Assembly (NCBI RefSeq): GCF_008370255.1
Contig: NZ_SEUI01000007.1
Coordinates: 1-55,408, forward strand
Length of the DNA: 55,408 nucleotides
Direction of reading: 5' to 3'
Source of the DNA: Pseudoalteromonas sp. FUC4
GTDB taxonomy: Bacteria; Pseudomonadota; Gammaproteobacteria; Enterobacterales; Alteromonadaceae
Part shown: piece after piece, positions 44,968 through 55,408 of the stretch
How positions within the stretch are numbered: the stretch's first letter is position 1
How the letters are laid out: each line of letters begins with the position of its first letter
Notes under the pieces: generated by a model
Database searches by the model: none
What the model saw: only the letters and a program-made list of their open reading frames with translations
Told to the model about the DNA's origin: nothing
Position numbers and translations under genes: made by a program

Positions 44968-46073
44968 TATTTTAAAAGCATCCTTTTATCTGTCGCTATT
45001 GACATAATAATGCCAAAGCCAGCCATTAACGTCACCATCGATGTACCACCATAACTAATCAGTGGTAAAGGTACGCCTACAACAGGTAATAAACCCGATA
45101 CCATGCCTATGTTTACGAACACATATACAAAAAAGGTGAGGGTGAGTGCGCCTGCGAGCAATTTACCAAATGCATCTTGTGCATTAACAGCAATGTACAA
45201 ACCACGACCAATAATAAATAAGTACAGGCTAAGTAAAACACATACGCCGAATAGGCCAAATTCTTCGCTTAAAACCGAAAATATAAAGTCGGTGTGGCGC
45301 TCTGGCAAAAACTCTAATTGCGATTGTGTACCAAGTAACCAGCCTTTACCTTCTATGCCGCCTGATCCAATAGCAATTTTCGATTGAATAATATGATAAC
45401 CCGAACCAAGCGGATCGCTCTCAGGGTCTAAAAAGGTGAGTACACGTTGCTTTTGATAATCGTGCATACCGTAGTGCCAAAATGGCCATGCAGCAAGTGC
45501 TACAATCGAGCTTAAAAAGCCTATCAAACGCCAACTCAAACCAGACAAAAATAATACAAATATACCTGAGCTTGCAATAAGTATGGCCGTACCTAAATCG
45601 GGTTGCTCTTTAATTAATAATGTAGGGAGCATTACAATAATAAAACCAATAATTAAATGCAATGGACGAGGGGGTAGGTGATTACGCCCTATATACCAAG
45701 CTACCATCATCGGTACAGCTAACTTCATTAATTCTGCAGGTTGAAACCGCGTCACCCCTAAATCAAGCCAACGCTGCGCGCCTTTTGAGCTTACTCCAAA
45801 TAAAAGTACACCCACTAGCATTAATAACCCAACACAATAAAGTGGGATCACTAACCGCTTTAATGTTGCAGGTGAAAACTGGGCTAAAACAATCATAGCA
45901 ACAATAGCACCGCCCATACGGGTCATGTGCCTAATCATCATAGAAGACTCTTGCCCGCTTGCGCTGTAAACAACCATTATGCTGCCAGCCATCATTATAA
46001 GTAGTGCAATAAGCAGCGGTAGGTCTAGGTGCATACGCATCCAAATAGAGCGTTTATCGTGCAAAGCGGTCAT
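44967..46073 (-). CDS. mrdB: Rod-shape peptidoglycan glycosyltransferase RodA
   Basis: The 368-residue SEDS-family membrane protein has about ten helices. Family signatures are ASGQESSMM, KEQPDLGTA, PERHTDFIFSVLSEEFGLFG and the end GVPLPLISYGGTSM, with the catalytic-site Asp in the loop after QPDLGTA. It polymerises lipid II with PBP2 (mrdA) during side-wall growth. The ATG overlaps the mrdA stop by 4 nt, so expression of this pair is coupled. Confidence 0.97.
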   Translation of the reverse strand: MTALHDKRSIWMRMHLDLPLLIALLIMMAGSIMVVYSASGQESSMMIRHMTRMGGAIVAMIVLAQFSPATLKRLVIPLYCVGLLMLVGVLLFGVSSKGAQRWLDLGVTRFQPAELMKLAVPMMVAWYIGRNHLPPRPLHLIIGFIIVMLPTLLIKEQPDLGTAILIASSGIFVLFLSGLSWRLIGFLSSIVALAAWPFWHYGMHDYQKQRVLTFLDPESDPLGSGYHIIQSKIAIGSGGIEGKGWLLGTQSQLEFLPERHTDFIFSVLSEEFGLFGVCVLLSLYLFIIGRGLYIAVNAQDAFGKLLAGALTLTFFVYVFVNIGMVSGLLPVVGVPLPLISYGGTSMVTLMAGFGIIMSIATDKRMLLK

Positions 46074-47938
46074 GGTGCCTCGTTCCTTGCAAGATTAACA
46101 GGGTTGGCTGCAAAGTAGTAATCCATAAGTTGGCGAGCTATTTGAATGCCGCCGTGGTTGTTTTCTAATACAACAGAAACCACAATTTTAGGATCGCTAT
46201 AAGGTGCAAAGCCTACATAAATTGTATTATCGCGTTGGCGTTCTTTAAGAGATTTTGCATCGTAGCGTTCACCTTGGGCAATACTAACTACTTGCGCGGT
46301 ACCGGTTTTACCAGCAGAGTCGTAGTTAGTCCCTTTAAATGCTTTGTGGGCTGTGCCTGATATTTTTTGCACTGTATTATGCATTGCATCTAACGATACT
46401 TGCCAATGGCGCGGATCTTTTAAAATAACTGGGGGTTTTTCTTCGTTGTTAATTTGCGTTATATCGTTATCTTTTTTTATCACTTGTACCAAATGAGGTG
46501 GATGATTAATACCACGATTAACTAATATGTTAGTCGCATTTGCAATTTGAATAGGTGTGGCAGTCCAGTAACCTTGGCCAATCCCTACCGAAATAGTATC
46601 ACCGCGCCACCAAGACTCTTTAAAGCGTCCTTCTTTCCATTCTTTTGAAGGGAGAATAGCCGTAGTTTCTTCGTGAATATCAATACCTGACAAATCACCG
46701 TAGCCAAAACGGGCCATAAAATCGCTTATTTTAGTAATACCTAACCGATAAGCCGCATCGTAAAAATAGGTATCGCATGACTCTTCAATCGCCTTATATA
46801 CATCAACATGACCATGGCCCCAACGTTTCCAGTCACGCCATTTGTGTTCAACATTTGGAATTTGAAAAAAGCCAGGGTCCCACATTGATGTTGATTCATT
46901 TACTATATTTTCTTCTAGCGCTAATACAGCCATTAACGGTTTTACTGTAGAGGCCGGTGCGTAACGGCCTTGCGTAGTACGGTTTATTAATGGCCGGTCT
47001 TGGTTAAGCAGCGCTTTATAATTTTTGCTGCTAATGCCGTGTACAAATAAGTTTGGATCGTAACTTGGGTTTGAATAAAGCGCCAGCACGCCGCCATCTT
47101 TGGCGTCCATAACGACAACAGCGCCGCGCATATCTTTAAGCGCGTGTTGTGCTATTTGTTGCAAGCCCACGTCTAAAGTAAGCACTAAGTCGCTACCAGG
47201 TTGCGGTTGGGTCATGCTCAGGGTGCGTATTACACGGCCACGGTTATTAACTTCTACCCGCTGTGAGCCTACTTTACCGTGCAGTGTTTCTTCATAGTAT
47301 TTTTCTATGCCGAGTTTGCCAATATCATGAGTGGCGCGATAATTGGTTGCACGGTCTTCTTGCTCTAATTGGTTTAGCTCTTTTCTATTAAGCTTGGCAA
47401 CATAACCGAGCGCATGCGTTAGAGTGTCGCCAAATGGGTAGTAGCGGGCAAGGCGTGCCTCAATGCTAAAACCAGGGAATTTATGCTGATTAACCGAAAA
47501 TTTAGCCACTTCTGTTTCGTCTAAGCGGGCTTTTAATACTTGTGATTTAAAACGACGGGTGTGTTTTATATCTTTTAAAAAATCTTGTTTGTCTTGCTCT
47601 GTAATCGCAATTATTTTACTTATTTGATCAAGCGATTCGTCAAGGTCGTCTACCTCTTCGGGGATGACTTCAAGGTTGTAAACCGGTTTGTTTTCAGCAA
47701 GTAGCACACCGTTCCGGTCGTAAATTAAACCTCGGTTGGGTGCAATAGGAATAACTTTAATGCGATTATCGTTGGAGCGGGTTTGGTAGTCTTGGTGATC
47801 TTCGACCTGAATAGTATAAAGATTAGAGAGTAATACTGCGACTAATCCCAATACAAAAACAAAACCCACGAATGCTCGCCTAGCAAATAAGTTTGCTTCT
47901 GCGGAGTGGTCACGAATAGTGGGTCTATGTTTTAGCAT
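46070..47938 (-). CDS. mrdA: Penicillin-binding protein 2 (elongasome transpeptidase)
   Basis: The 622-residue protein (E. coli 633) has one N-terminal membrane helix (about 28-46), a pedestal domain and a transpeptidase domain with the SxxK motif in YAPASTVKPL, SxD-type SCD (EESCDTYFYD) and KTG (SAGKTGTAQV). It cross-links peptidoglycan made by RodA for rod shape. GAPxR-type wording NRGLIYDRNGVLLAEN is conserved. It lies 9 nt after rlmH. Confidence 0.98.
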   Translation of the reverse strand: MLKHRPTIRDHSAEANLFARRAFVGFVFVLGLVAVLLSNLYTIQVEDHQDYQTRSNDNRIKVIPIAPNRGLIYDRNGVLLAENKPVYNLEVIPEEVDDLDESLDQISKIIAITEQDKQDFLKDIKHTRRFKSQVLKARLDETEVAKFSVNQHKFPGFSIEARLARYYPFGDTLTHALGYVAKLNRKELNQLEQEDRATNYRATHDIGKLGIEKYYEETLHGKVGSQRVEVNNRGRVIRTLSMTQPQPGSDLVLTLDVGLQQIAQHALKDMRGAVVVMDAKDGGVLALYSNPSYDPNLFVHGISSKNYKALLNQDRPLINRTTQGRYAPASTVKPLMAVLALEENIVNESTSMWDPGFFQIPNVEHKWRDWKRWGHGHVDVYKAIEESCDTYFYDAAYRLGITKISDFMARFGYGDLSGIDIHEETTAILPSKEWKEGRFKESWWRGDTISVGIGQGYWTATPIQIANATNILVNRGINHPPHLVQVIKKDNDITQINNEEKPPVILKDPRHWQVSLDAMHNTVQKISGTAHKAFKGTNYDSAGKTGTAQVVSIAQGERYDAKSLKERQRDNTIYVGFAPYSDPKIVVSVVLENNHGGIQIARQLMDYYFAANPVNLARNEAP

Positions 47939-47947
47939 GGCAAGGGG

Positions 47948-48418
47948 TTACTCGCGATGATAAGGATGGTTGTTATTTAAGCTCCAGCCTCGGTAAAGGC
48001 TCTCTGCAACAATTATACGCACCAAAGGGTGCGGCAATGTTAAATTAGATAACGACCATTTTTGCTCAGACGCTGCAATACACTCTGGAGCAAGTCCTTC
48101 AGGTCCGCCAATAAGTAAACTTACATCGCGGCCATCGAGTTGCCATTTTTCCATATTTTTAGCAAGTTGGTGAGTATCCAGTGCTTTCCCTGTTACCTCT
48201 AACGTTACAATACGATTGCCTTTTGGAATAGCCGCTAATGTTTTTTCACCTTCAATGTGTAAAATACGCTTTATATCTGCATTTTTACCACGTTTACCGG
48301 CTGGAATTTCGATTAACTCTAGCGCCATATCTTTAGGGAAACGGCGCTGATATTCTGCAAATCCCGTTTCTACCCATGCTGGCATTTTAGTACCAACAGC
48401 AATCATTTGTATTTTCAC
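47948..48418 (-). CDS. rlmH: 23S rRNA (pseudouridine-1915-N3)-methyltransferase
   Basis: The 156-residue SPOUT methyltransferase has the SAM-binding knot [12 protein letters not shown] and the terminal [20 protein letters not shown] followed by NHPYHRE. It methylates pseudouridine 1915 in helix 69 of 23S rRNA on 70S ribosomes. Start is GTG 48418 with GGAAG six bases upstream. Length equals E. coli RlmH (155). It follows rsfS by 37 nt. Confidence 0.97.
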   Translation of the reverse strand: MKIQMIAVGTKMPAWVETGFAEYQRRFPKDMALELIEIPAGKRGKNADIKRILHIEGEKTLAAIPKGNRIVTLEVTGKALDTHQLAKNMEKWQLDGRDVSLLIGGPEGLAPECIAASEQKWSLSNLTLPHPLVRIIVAESLYRGWSLNNNHPYHRE

Positions 48419-48455
48419 GTATTACTTCCAAGCATTGTCTAAAATGAGTGAGCGT

Positions 48456-48773
48456 TTAGCCCCACAGTTTTTCTAGATCGTAATAGCTACGTGCTTCGTT
48501 TTGCATCACGTGTACAACCACATCACCTAAATCAACCAGTGCCCATTCGCCGTCGCCTTCACCTTCATAACCTAGTGGCTCTGAATCTGCATGACGCGCT
48601 TCTTTTGCTAAGTGATCGGCAATTGACTGTACGTGGCGTTTAGAAGTACCAGAACAAATTACCATGTAATCTGTAATATCTGATGTTTCAGTTACGTCAA
48701 TATGAACGATGTCACGCGCTTTCATATCGTCAATTTTATCCATTGCAAAGGCGAGTAGTTGTTTTGAATCCAA
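48456..48773 (-). CDS. rsfS: Ribosomal silencing factor RsfS
   Basis: The 105-residue protein has the core DIVHIDVTETSDITDYMVIC and GTSKRHVQSIADHL, then WALVDLGDVVVHVM. It binds ribosomal protein L14 and blocks subunit joining when nutrients are scarce. Start is TTG 48773, with GAGA 7 nt upstream; no in-frame ATG exists before the conserved region except at residue 11. It lies between nadD and rlmH as in E. coli. Confidence 0.96.
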   Translation of the reverse strand: MDSKQLLAFAMDKIDDMKARDIVHIDVTETSDITDYMVICSGTSKRHVQSIADHLAKEARHADSEPLGYEGEGDGEWALVDLGDVVVHVMQNEARSYYDLEKLWG

Positions 48774-48828
48774 GGTTTTGTCTCAATTTAAAAATTTAAT
48801 GGCGCGCATTTTAACACGCTAGGAGTTT

Positions 48829-49464
48829 TTAAGCATCAATTTGATAGAGCTGATGCACTTCTATGTAATGACTCACTGCATCGGGCAATAGTTCATTCTT
48901 TTTATTACTTTTTTTTAGCTGCTTGCGAATAGTACTTGAGGCCGCATCGAGCATTTCACCAGGTAAAAAATAAAGTTTACCTGCAAGTGAGTGTTTAAGT
49001 GCCGCTACTTCGCCAGCATTTGCGTGTTGCATATAGCTTTTGAGCTCACCTTTTACAGTGCAATGTTGAGCAGGGCGCTGGTAGATCACAATATGGCAAA
49101 GCTGTGTTATTGCCTTCCACTCAAACCACTTATCTAGGTTGTTAAATGAGTCCATTCCAATTAAAAATAAAATAGGCGTAGTGGGGTGCTCTTTACGAAG
49201 TTCTTGCAAACTAAGTAGCGAATACGATGGACCAGCTCGGTTAAGCTCTCTTAAATCGAGTTCAAAATGAGGATAAGGTGCAATGGCTGCGTTTAGCATA
49301 TTAATACGGTGCTGAGTACTAATTCCCGGAGCTGCTTTATGCGCAGGCAGTGCACAGGGCATAAAATAAAGCGTATCTAAATTAAACGCATTAACGCATT
49401 GCTGCGCCATATTTAGATGGCCTAAATGGACGGGGTCGAAAGTGCCACCAAAAATTGCGATCAT
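48829..49464 (-). CDS. nadD: Nicotinate-nucleotide adenylyltransferase
   Basis: The 211-residue nucleotidyltransferase has the GGTFDPVHLGHLNMA ATP-binding motif and the C-terminal SSTIRKQL motif (ISSTxxR type). It adenylates nicotinate mononucleotide to deamido-NAD, an essential NAD synthesis step. It follows holA by 17 nt in the leuS-lptE-holA-nadD order. Confidence 0.97.
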   Translation of the reverse strand: MIAIFGGTFDPVHLGHLNMAQQCVNAFNLDTLYFMPCALPAHKAAPGISTQHRINMLNAAIAPYPHFELDLRELNRAGPSYSLLSLQELRKEHPTTPILFLIGMDSFNNLDKWFEWKAITQLCHIVIYQRPAQHCTVKGELKSYMQHANAGEVAALKHSLAGKLYFLPGEMLDAASSTIRKQLKKSNKKNELLPDAVSHYIEVHQLYQIDA

Positions 49465-49481
49465 TTAACACCCATTATTTA

Positions 49482-50519
49482 TTAATTAACCGCGTGGCAC
49501 GGCATAGGAATGTTGAGCGGCTGGCAAAATTTAATACAAATATGAGCAAGCGCTTGGTAAGGTGCAATTAAATTACCTTGCTTGTAACTGGCATCAAACA
49601 ACGCAACATCACTATTTATTTGTTCTAGTGTGTGCATATTTAAACGGTTAATAGCATTTTGAACTGGACCTTGTTGGTTTTTCCAAATTGCTTTTTGTTT
49701 AAATAAATTTGCTATAGGTTCGCCATTTAATAAACCAAGTTGCACACTTATAAGTGTATTAAGCTCTTTGGTTATAGCCCACAAAATACTCACCACTTCG
49801 GTGTTATCGCTGGCAAGTTTGTTTAGTACTTTTATAGCTTGTTTAGCGTGGCCATTTAATAGTGCATCGCTTAAATCAAAAATATCAAACTTGGCTTGAT
49901 TTAACAGCCCTTGCATAACTAGTTGCTGAGTAATTAATGCATTGCCGTGTAGTAGCGAGAGCTTTTCAAGCTCTTGAAAACAGGCTAATAAGTTGCCTTC
50001 AGTGGCATTTATTAAGCTTACTTTGGCGTCGCTTTGCATATTAAGTGATAAACGTTGGCATTGCTCATCAAGCCATCGTTTTACATGAGAGCCAGTAAGT
50101 GGGTAGCAAGGTACAAATACGCCTTGCTTATCAAGGGCTTTAAACCATGCGCCACGTTGTACTTCTTGACTGGCTTTAGCGCCTTTAACAATTAAAATAG
50201 TATCGGGATTAACCAGTTCAACTACTTTTTTAAAGGTATTGCTGCCAATAACGCCTGGCTTTTGTTGGTTTAAATCAAGCTCAATAATAGTGCGGGCGCT
50301 AAACAGCGACATGCTCTGATACTGGGCTATGATTTCTTGCCAATCGAATCCTTGCATTAAAGTAAACTTAATTACTTCATCAAAACCTTGTTGCTTAGCA
50401 TAGTCGCGAATTTGTTGCACGCACTGCGCTTCTTGAAAAGGCTCTTCACCAAATACTAAATAAAAGGGCTTTAGCCCTTTATTTAATTCACTCGGTAGTT
50501 GATTAGCGTAGCAGCGCAT
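49482..50519 (-). CDS. holA: DNA polymerase III delta subunit
   Basis: The 345-residue protein (E. coli 343) opens the beta clamp as part of the clamp loader. The start MRCYANQLPSELNKGLKPFYLVFGEEPF and the later TILIVKGAKASQE region are typical; domain III covers the last 130 residues. The ATG overlaps the lptE stop by 1 nt. A terminator-like hairpin AAAGGGCT-AA-AGCCCTTT lies within codons 14-19. Confidence 0.95.
   Translation of the reverse strand: MRCYANQLPSELNKGLKPFYLVFGEEPFQEAQCVQQIRDYAKQQGFDEVIKFTLMQGFDWQEIIAQYQSMSLFSARTIIELDLNQQKPGVIGSNTFKKVVELVNPDTILIVKGAKASQEVQRGAWFKALDKQGVFVPCYPLTGSHVKRWLDEQCQRLSLNMQSDAKVSLINATEGNLLACFQELEKLSLLHGNALITQQLVMQGLLNQAKFDIFDLSDALLNGHAKQAIKVLNKLASDNTEVVSILWAITKELNTLISVQLGLLNGEPIANLFKQKAIWKNQQGPVQNAINRLNMHTLEQINSDVALFDASYKQGNLIAPYQALAHICIKFCQPLNIPMPCHAVN
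50464..50482 (-). terminator. Terminator-like hairpin inside the 5' end of holA
   Basis: On the minus strand AAAGGGCT-AA-AGCCCTTT is followed by TATTTAG. The stem is 8 bp with a weak U-tract. It lies about 40 nt into holA and could attenuate transcription past lptE or slow translation. Confidence 0.4.
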
Positions 50520-51010
50520 TATAGTTGCGAAAGCTCTCTAACAATACGACGACTGGCTTGCTCACGAATCTCGCTAATGAGTAGCTCAAGCTCTTTTGCT
50601 TTTGCTAATGCATGATCAGGATCGTCTTGGTAGTTACGATAAAGCTCAAAACGTTTTTCTATCGCTTTTTCACCAGGGCGTTTAACTACATACGACACGC
50701 CATAAGCAAGTTCGTATTCAGCAACCTGACCATTTTGAAACAGCGAAAGTGTTTGGCGTTCAATACTTTCTTTGCGTAAATACAATTGGGCTTTATCTTT
50801 AGCTGACGATACTAGCTCTACGTTACTCGCTTTAAGCTCTTTTTTAAGCTCAGTAAATAAAGTCGATTTTTCATCATCGCCTACAAGTGTTAGCTGTTTT
50901 AAGTTATCAGGCAAGCTAGAGGCTTTTTTTAAATGAAAGCCACAGCTTGATAACAAAAAACAGACTAGCACTAAGGCTAGTCCATTTTTAATGGCGTTAA
51001 ATGCAGCCAT
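50519..51010 (-). CDS. lptE: LPS-assembly lipoprotein LptE
   Basis: The 163-residue protein has a lipoprotein signal with lipobox LSSC (C23) followed by GFHLK, as in E. coli LptE/RlpB. It plugs the LptD barrel and helps insert lipopolysaccharide into the outer membrane. It starts 1 nt after the leuS stop, as is usual, and overlaps holA. Confidence 0.96.
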   Translation of the reverse strand: MAAFNAIKNGLALVLVCFLLSSCGFHLKKASSLPDNLKQLTLVGDDEKSTLFTELKKELKASNVELVSSAKDKAQLYLRKESIERQTLSLFQNGQVAEYELAYGVSYVVKRPGEKAIEKRFELYRNYQDDPDHALAKAKELELLISEIREQASRRIVRELSQL

Positions 51011-51011
51011 A

Positions 51012-53600
<2,589 letters not shown>

Positions 53601-53712
53601 CTATGGTTCCAGACTTCTTGCAAACTAATAAAAAATTGCCATTAGGATACCCCAAATAAAGTGCTATTCACAGCGTCAAAAACGCGGTTTTGATAAATTC
53701 TAACCTTCAGTT

Positions 53713-53722
53713 CAGGTTAACC
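53713..53722. promoter_or_regulatory. Palindrome in the leuS-ybeL divergent spacer
   Basis: AGGTTAACCT is a perfect 10-bp palindrome just ahead of a -10-like TATACT (53724-53729) reading toward ybeL. Possible operator; no regulator identified. Confidence 0.3.
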
Positions 53723-53775
53723 TATACTTATCTAAGTTATAGGGTGATTTAACAGCAATTTTGAAGGAGTAAAAA

Positions 53776-54234
53776 ATGGCAGATTATAAAACATGGCTTG
53801 GCGATTTAACCAAATGGCTAAAAGATGTAAAAGATCATGAAGTAAAAGGCGCAGTTACTCGATTTGTTGAATCTGAGCAGGCACTTAAAGATTTAGGGCA
53901 AGAAAGATACGCTTTATATAAAAGTTATTTACAGCGCGATATAGAACATGTCCAAGAAAACGAATCGCACTATAATTCGCTTGCATGGCAAGAGCTTAAA
54001 GAATCATTATGGTTTGAGCTTTCGCATATAGAAGATAAAACCCAGCTTGAGTGGCAATCTCTTAGTCAAGATTTTAAGCACAATGGTGTGTATCACGCAG
54101 GCGAATGGATAGCCATGGGCACATTAGTATGTAAGAATTGCACTCATAGTTACGATGTTTATCACGCGACACAAATTACACCGTGTATTGAATGTGATGG
54201 AATCTATTTTAGTCGTAAGGCGCTGCACCCTTAA
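53776..54234 (+). CDS. ybeL: YbeL-like zinc-ribbon protein (DUF1451)
   Basis: The 152-residue protein has a helical N-terminal half and a C-terminal zinc ribbon with CKNC (TLVCKNCTHSY) and CIEC (ITPCIECDGIYFSR). It resembles E. coli YbeL, which is likewise next to and divergent from leuS. Function unknown. GAAGGAG lies 8 nt ahead of the ATG. Confidence 0.93.
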   Translation: MADYKTWLGDLTKWLKDVKDHEVKGAVTRFVESEQALKDLGQERYALYKSYLQRDIEHVQENESHYNSLAWQELKESLWFELSHIEDKTQLEWQSLSQDFKHNGVYHAGEWIAMGTLVCKNCTHSYDVYHATQITPCIECDGIYFSRKALHP

Positions 54235-54240
54235 ATATAA

Positions 54241-54269
54241 GTATTAAGTGGCTGCGGGCCACTTAATAC
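54241..54269. terminator. Perfect 12-bp hairpin between ybeL and the lonP-like gene
   Basis: GTATTAAGTGGC-TGCGG-GCCACTTAATAC. It starts 7 nt after the ybeL stop; no T-run follows, so it may stabilise the mRNA end rather than terminate it. Confidence 0.5.
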
Positions 54270-54287
54270 GCCCAAAGGCCAGCGAAT

Positions 54288-55408
54288 ATGTTGGTAAAAA
54301 AAGAAGTTAGAATGACGAAAAAATTGCTGCCACTATCTGTTTCAAAGCTCGCACCGAGTATTTCTACTAATCACGTACATACGTGTATGAGCAATCCATA
54401 CCCCGAGCAACTTACATTTATAGGCCAACAACGCGCCCAAAATGCCTTAGATTTCTCTTTAGGGATGGAACTACCTGGTTATAACGTTTATGTAATGGGC
54501 GAGGCTGCCCATGGGCGCTTTACGCTTGTTAAAGATAAACTTAAGCAACACGCAAAAGACCGCCCAACTCCAAACGAATGGTTATACGTAAATAATTACG
54601 ATGACCACAGAGAGCCTATCGCTCTGTTTATGCATGCAGGGCAAAGCAAGCAACTTAGTGACGACATAGATTCATTTTTAGATGAAGTACTCGACACATT
54701 TCCTGCTGCATTTGATAACCCAGGATACCAACGCAAAAAAAAATCAATCGACCGTGAATTTAACGATGCCTACGACAGCGCTATTACCGCAGTAGAAATT
54801 GCGGCATTTGAGCAAAGTGTTGCATTAGTCGAAGAAAAAAATTCAGTTGGGTTTGCACCGCTTGTAGATGGTAAACAATTAAGCGATAGCGAATTTGGCG
54901 AACTTGAAGAAACGTTACGCGAAGAGTTTTTTGAAAAAATTGAAAAGCTAGAAGATGCATTAATAGAAGCGTTAATTGAGCTGCCACGCTGGAAGCGCGA
55001 ATCAAAAGAAAAACAGCGTAATCTTAAAAAGTCGACTGCAGAGCAAGCCACTAAACCACTTTTAAAAGACTTAGAGCACAAGTACGCGACACACATTGGC
55101 GTACTGCGTTATTTAAAAGATATTCGCGTTGAAATTATAGACGCGGTACTTGAATGGCTCGATGACGAAGATGAAAGCGAAGAAAGCAAAGAAGACTTTG
55201 ATCGTAAAGGCATGCTTACCGACTTTTTTGCACCTAATATTTTAGTTGAGTTTAAAGAGGACGACGCAGCACCGGTTGTGTACGAGCCCAATCCAACATT
55301 TGGTAATATATTTGGTAAAATTGAGTATTCCACATCGCAAGGGTCTTTAATTACCAGTTATCGCTCTATTCAGCCGGGCGCATTGCACCGTGCTAATGGC
55401 GGTTATTT
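54288..55408 (+). CDS. Lon-related ATP-dependent protease (LonP/YcbZ type), N-terminal part cut by window end
   Basis: The frame stays open from ATG 54288 (AAAGG nine bases ahead; ATG 54312 is an alternative) to the last base, 373 codons. LTFIGQQRAQNALDFSLGM and PGYNVYVMGEAAHGR match the N-terminus of Lon-like proteases of the YcbZ/LonP family, with a long helical insert (about 150-270) and PTFGNIFGKIEY, YRSIQPGALHRANGGY (AAA+ sensor-type region). The catalytic Ser-Lys Lon domain lies beyond the window. It probably degrades cytoplasmic proteins. Confidence 0.88.
   Translation, partial: MLVKKEVRMTKKLLPLSVSKLAPSISTNHVHTCMSNPYPEQLTFIGQQRAQNALDFSLGMELPGYNVYVMGEAAHGRFTLVKDKLKQHAKDRPTPNEWLYVNNYDDHREPIALFMHAGQSKQLSDDIDSFLDEVLDTFPAAFDNPGYQRKKKSIDREFNDAYDSAITAVEIAAFEQSVALVEEKNSVGFAPLVDGKQLSDSEFGELEETLREEFFEKIEKLEDALIEALIELPRWKRESKEKQRNLKKSTAEQATKPLLKDLEHKYATHIGVLRYLKDIRVEIIDAVLEWLDDEDESEESKEDFDRKGMLTDFFAPNILVEFKEDDAAPVVYEPNPTFGNIFGKIEYSTSQGSLITSYRSIQPGALHRANGGY

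Overview
The window looks like a chromosome segment of a marine gammaproteobacterium of the order Alteromonadales, most probably Pseudoalteromonas. The reasons are the low GC content with AT-rich spacers, the vertically conserved blocks metY-rimP-nusA-infB-rbfA-truB-rpsO-pnp-nlpI and leuS-lptE-holA-nadD-rsfS-rlmH-mrdA-mrdB-rlpA-dacA-ybeD-lipB-lipA, a single-polypeptide MrpA/B Na+/H+ antiporter subunit, and a close LuxU/LuxO pair. No phage, insertion sequence, CRISPR array or integrase is visible.

Region 1 (1-9313) is the accessory, most interesting part. After a truncated deaD helicase gene and grxA comes a signalling island: a response regulator with an unknown N-terminal domain, an isochorismatase-family hydrolase and a soluble multi-PAS hybrid histidine kinase (one operon); a small membrane protein; an EAL phosphodiesterase; and a LuxU-type phosphotransfer protein followed by a LuxO-type sigma-54 activator. 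Four spacers carry copies of the LuxO operator pattern TTGCA-N3-TGCAA, and three of these are followed by -24/-12 (sigma-54) promoters. The island therefore reads as a compact phosphorelay (kinase to LuxU to LuxO) that appears to drive protein-coding targets directly.

Region 2 (9427-13037) holds stress genes: a CPKC peroxiredoxin-like protein, an IbpA-type small heat-shock protein with a sigma-32-like promoter and a ROSE-type RNA thermometer, a bacterial (6-4) photolyase of the FeS-BCP class, and a globin-like protein.

Region 3 (13480-25405) is the translation and RNA-metabolism block from initiator tRNA through pnp and nlpI, with a putative secreted metallopeptidase at its end.

Region 4 (25621-40466) contains the mrp antiporter operon, a DUF2059 protein, a MerR-copA-cupredoxin copper operon with the typical 19-bp-spacer promoter, three tandem small periplasmic EF-hand proteins (the middle one decayed), a PDC-like sensor membrane protein split by a -1 frame change, an M28 lipoprotein peptidase and an RRM protein.

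Region 5 (40637-55408) is the long minus-strand block for lipoylation, cell-elongation peptidoglycan synthesis, NAD synthesis, DNA polymerase delta subunit, LPS assembly and LeuS, then ybeL and a LonP-like protease cut by the window end. Three structured dispersed repeats (5398-5569, 20682-20920, 43935-44197) sit in intergenic spacers.
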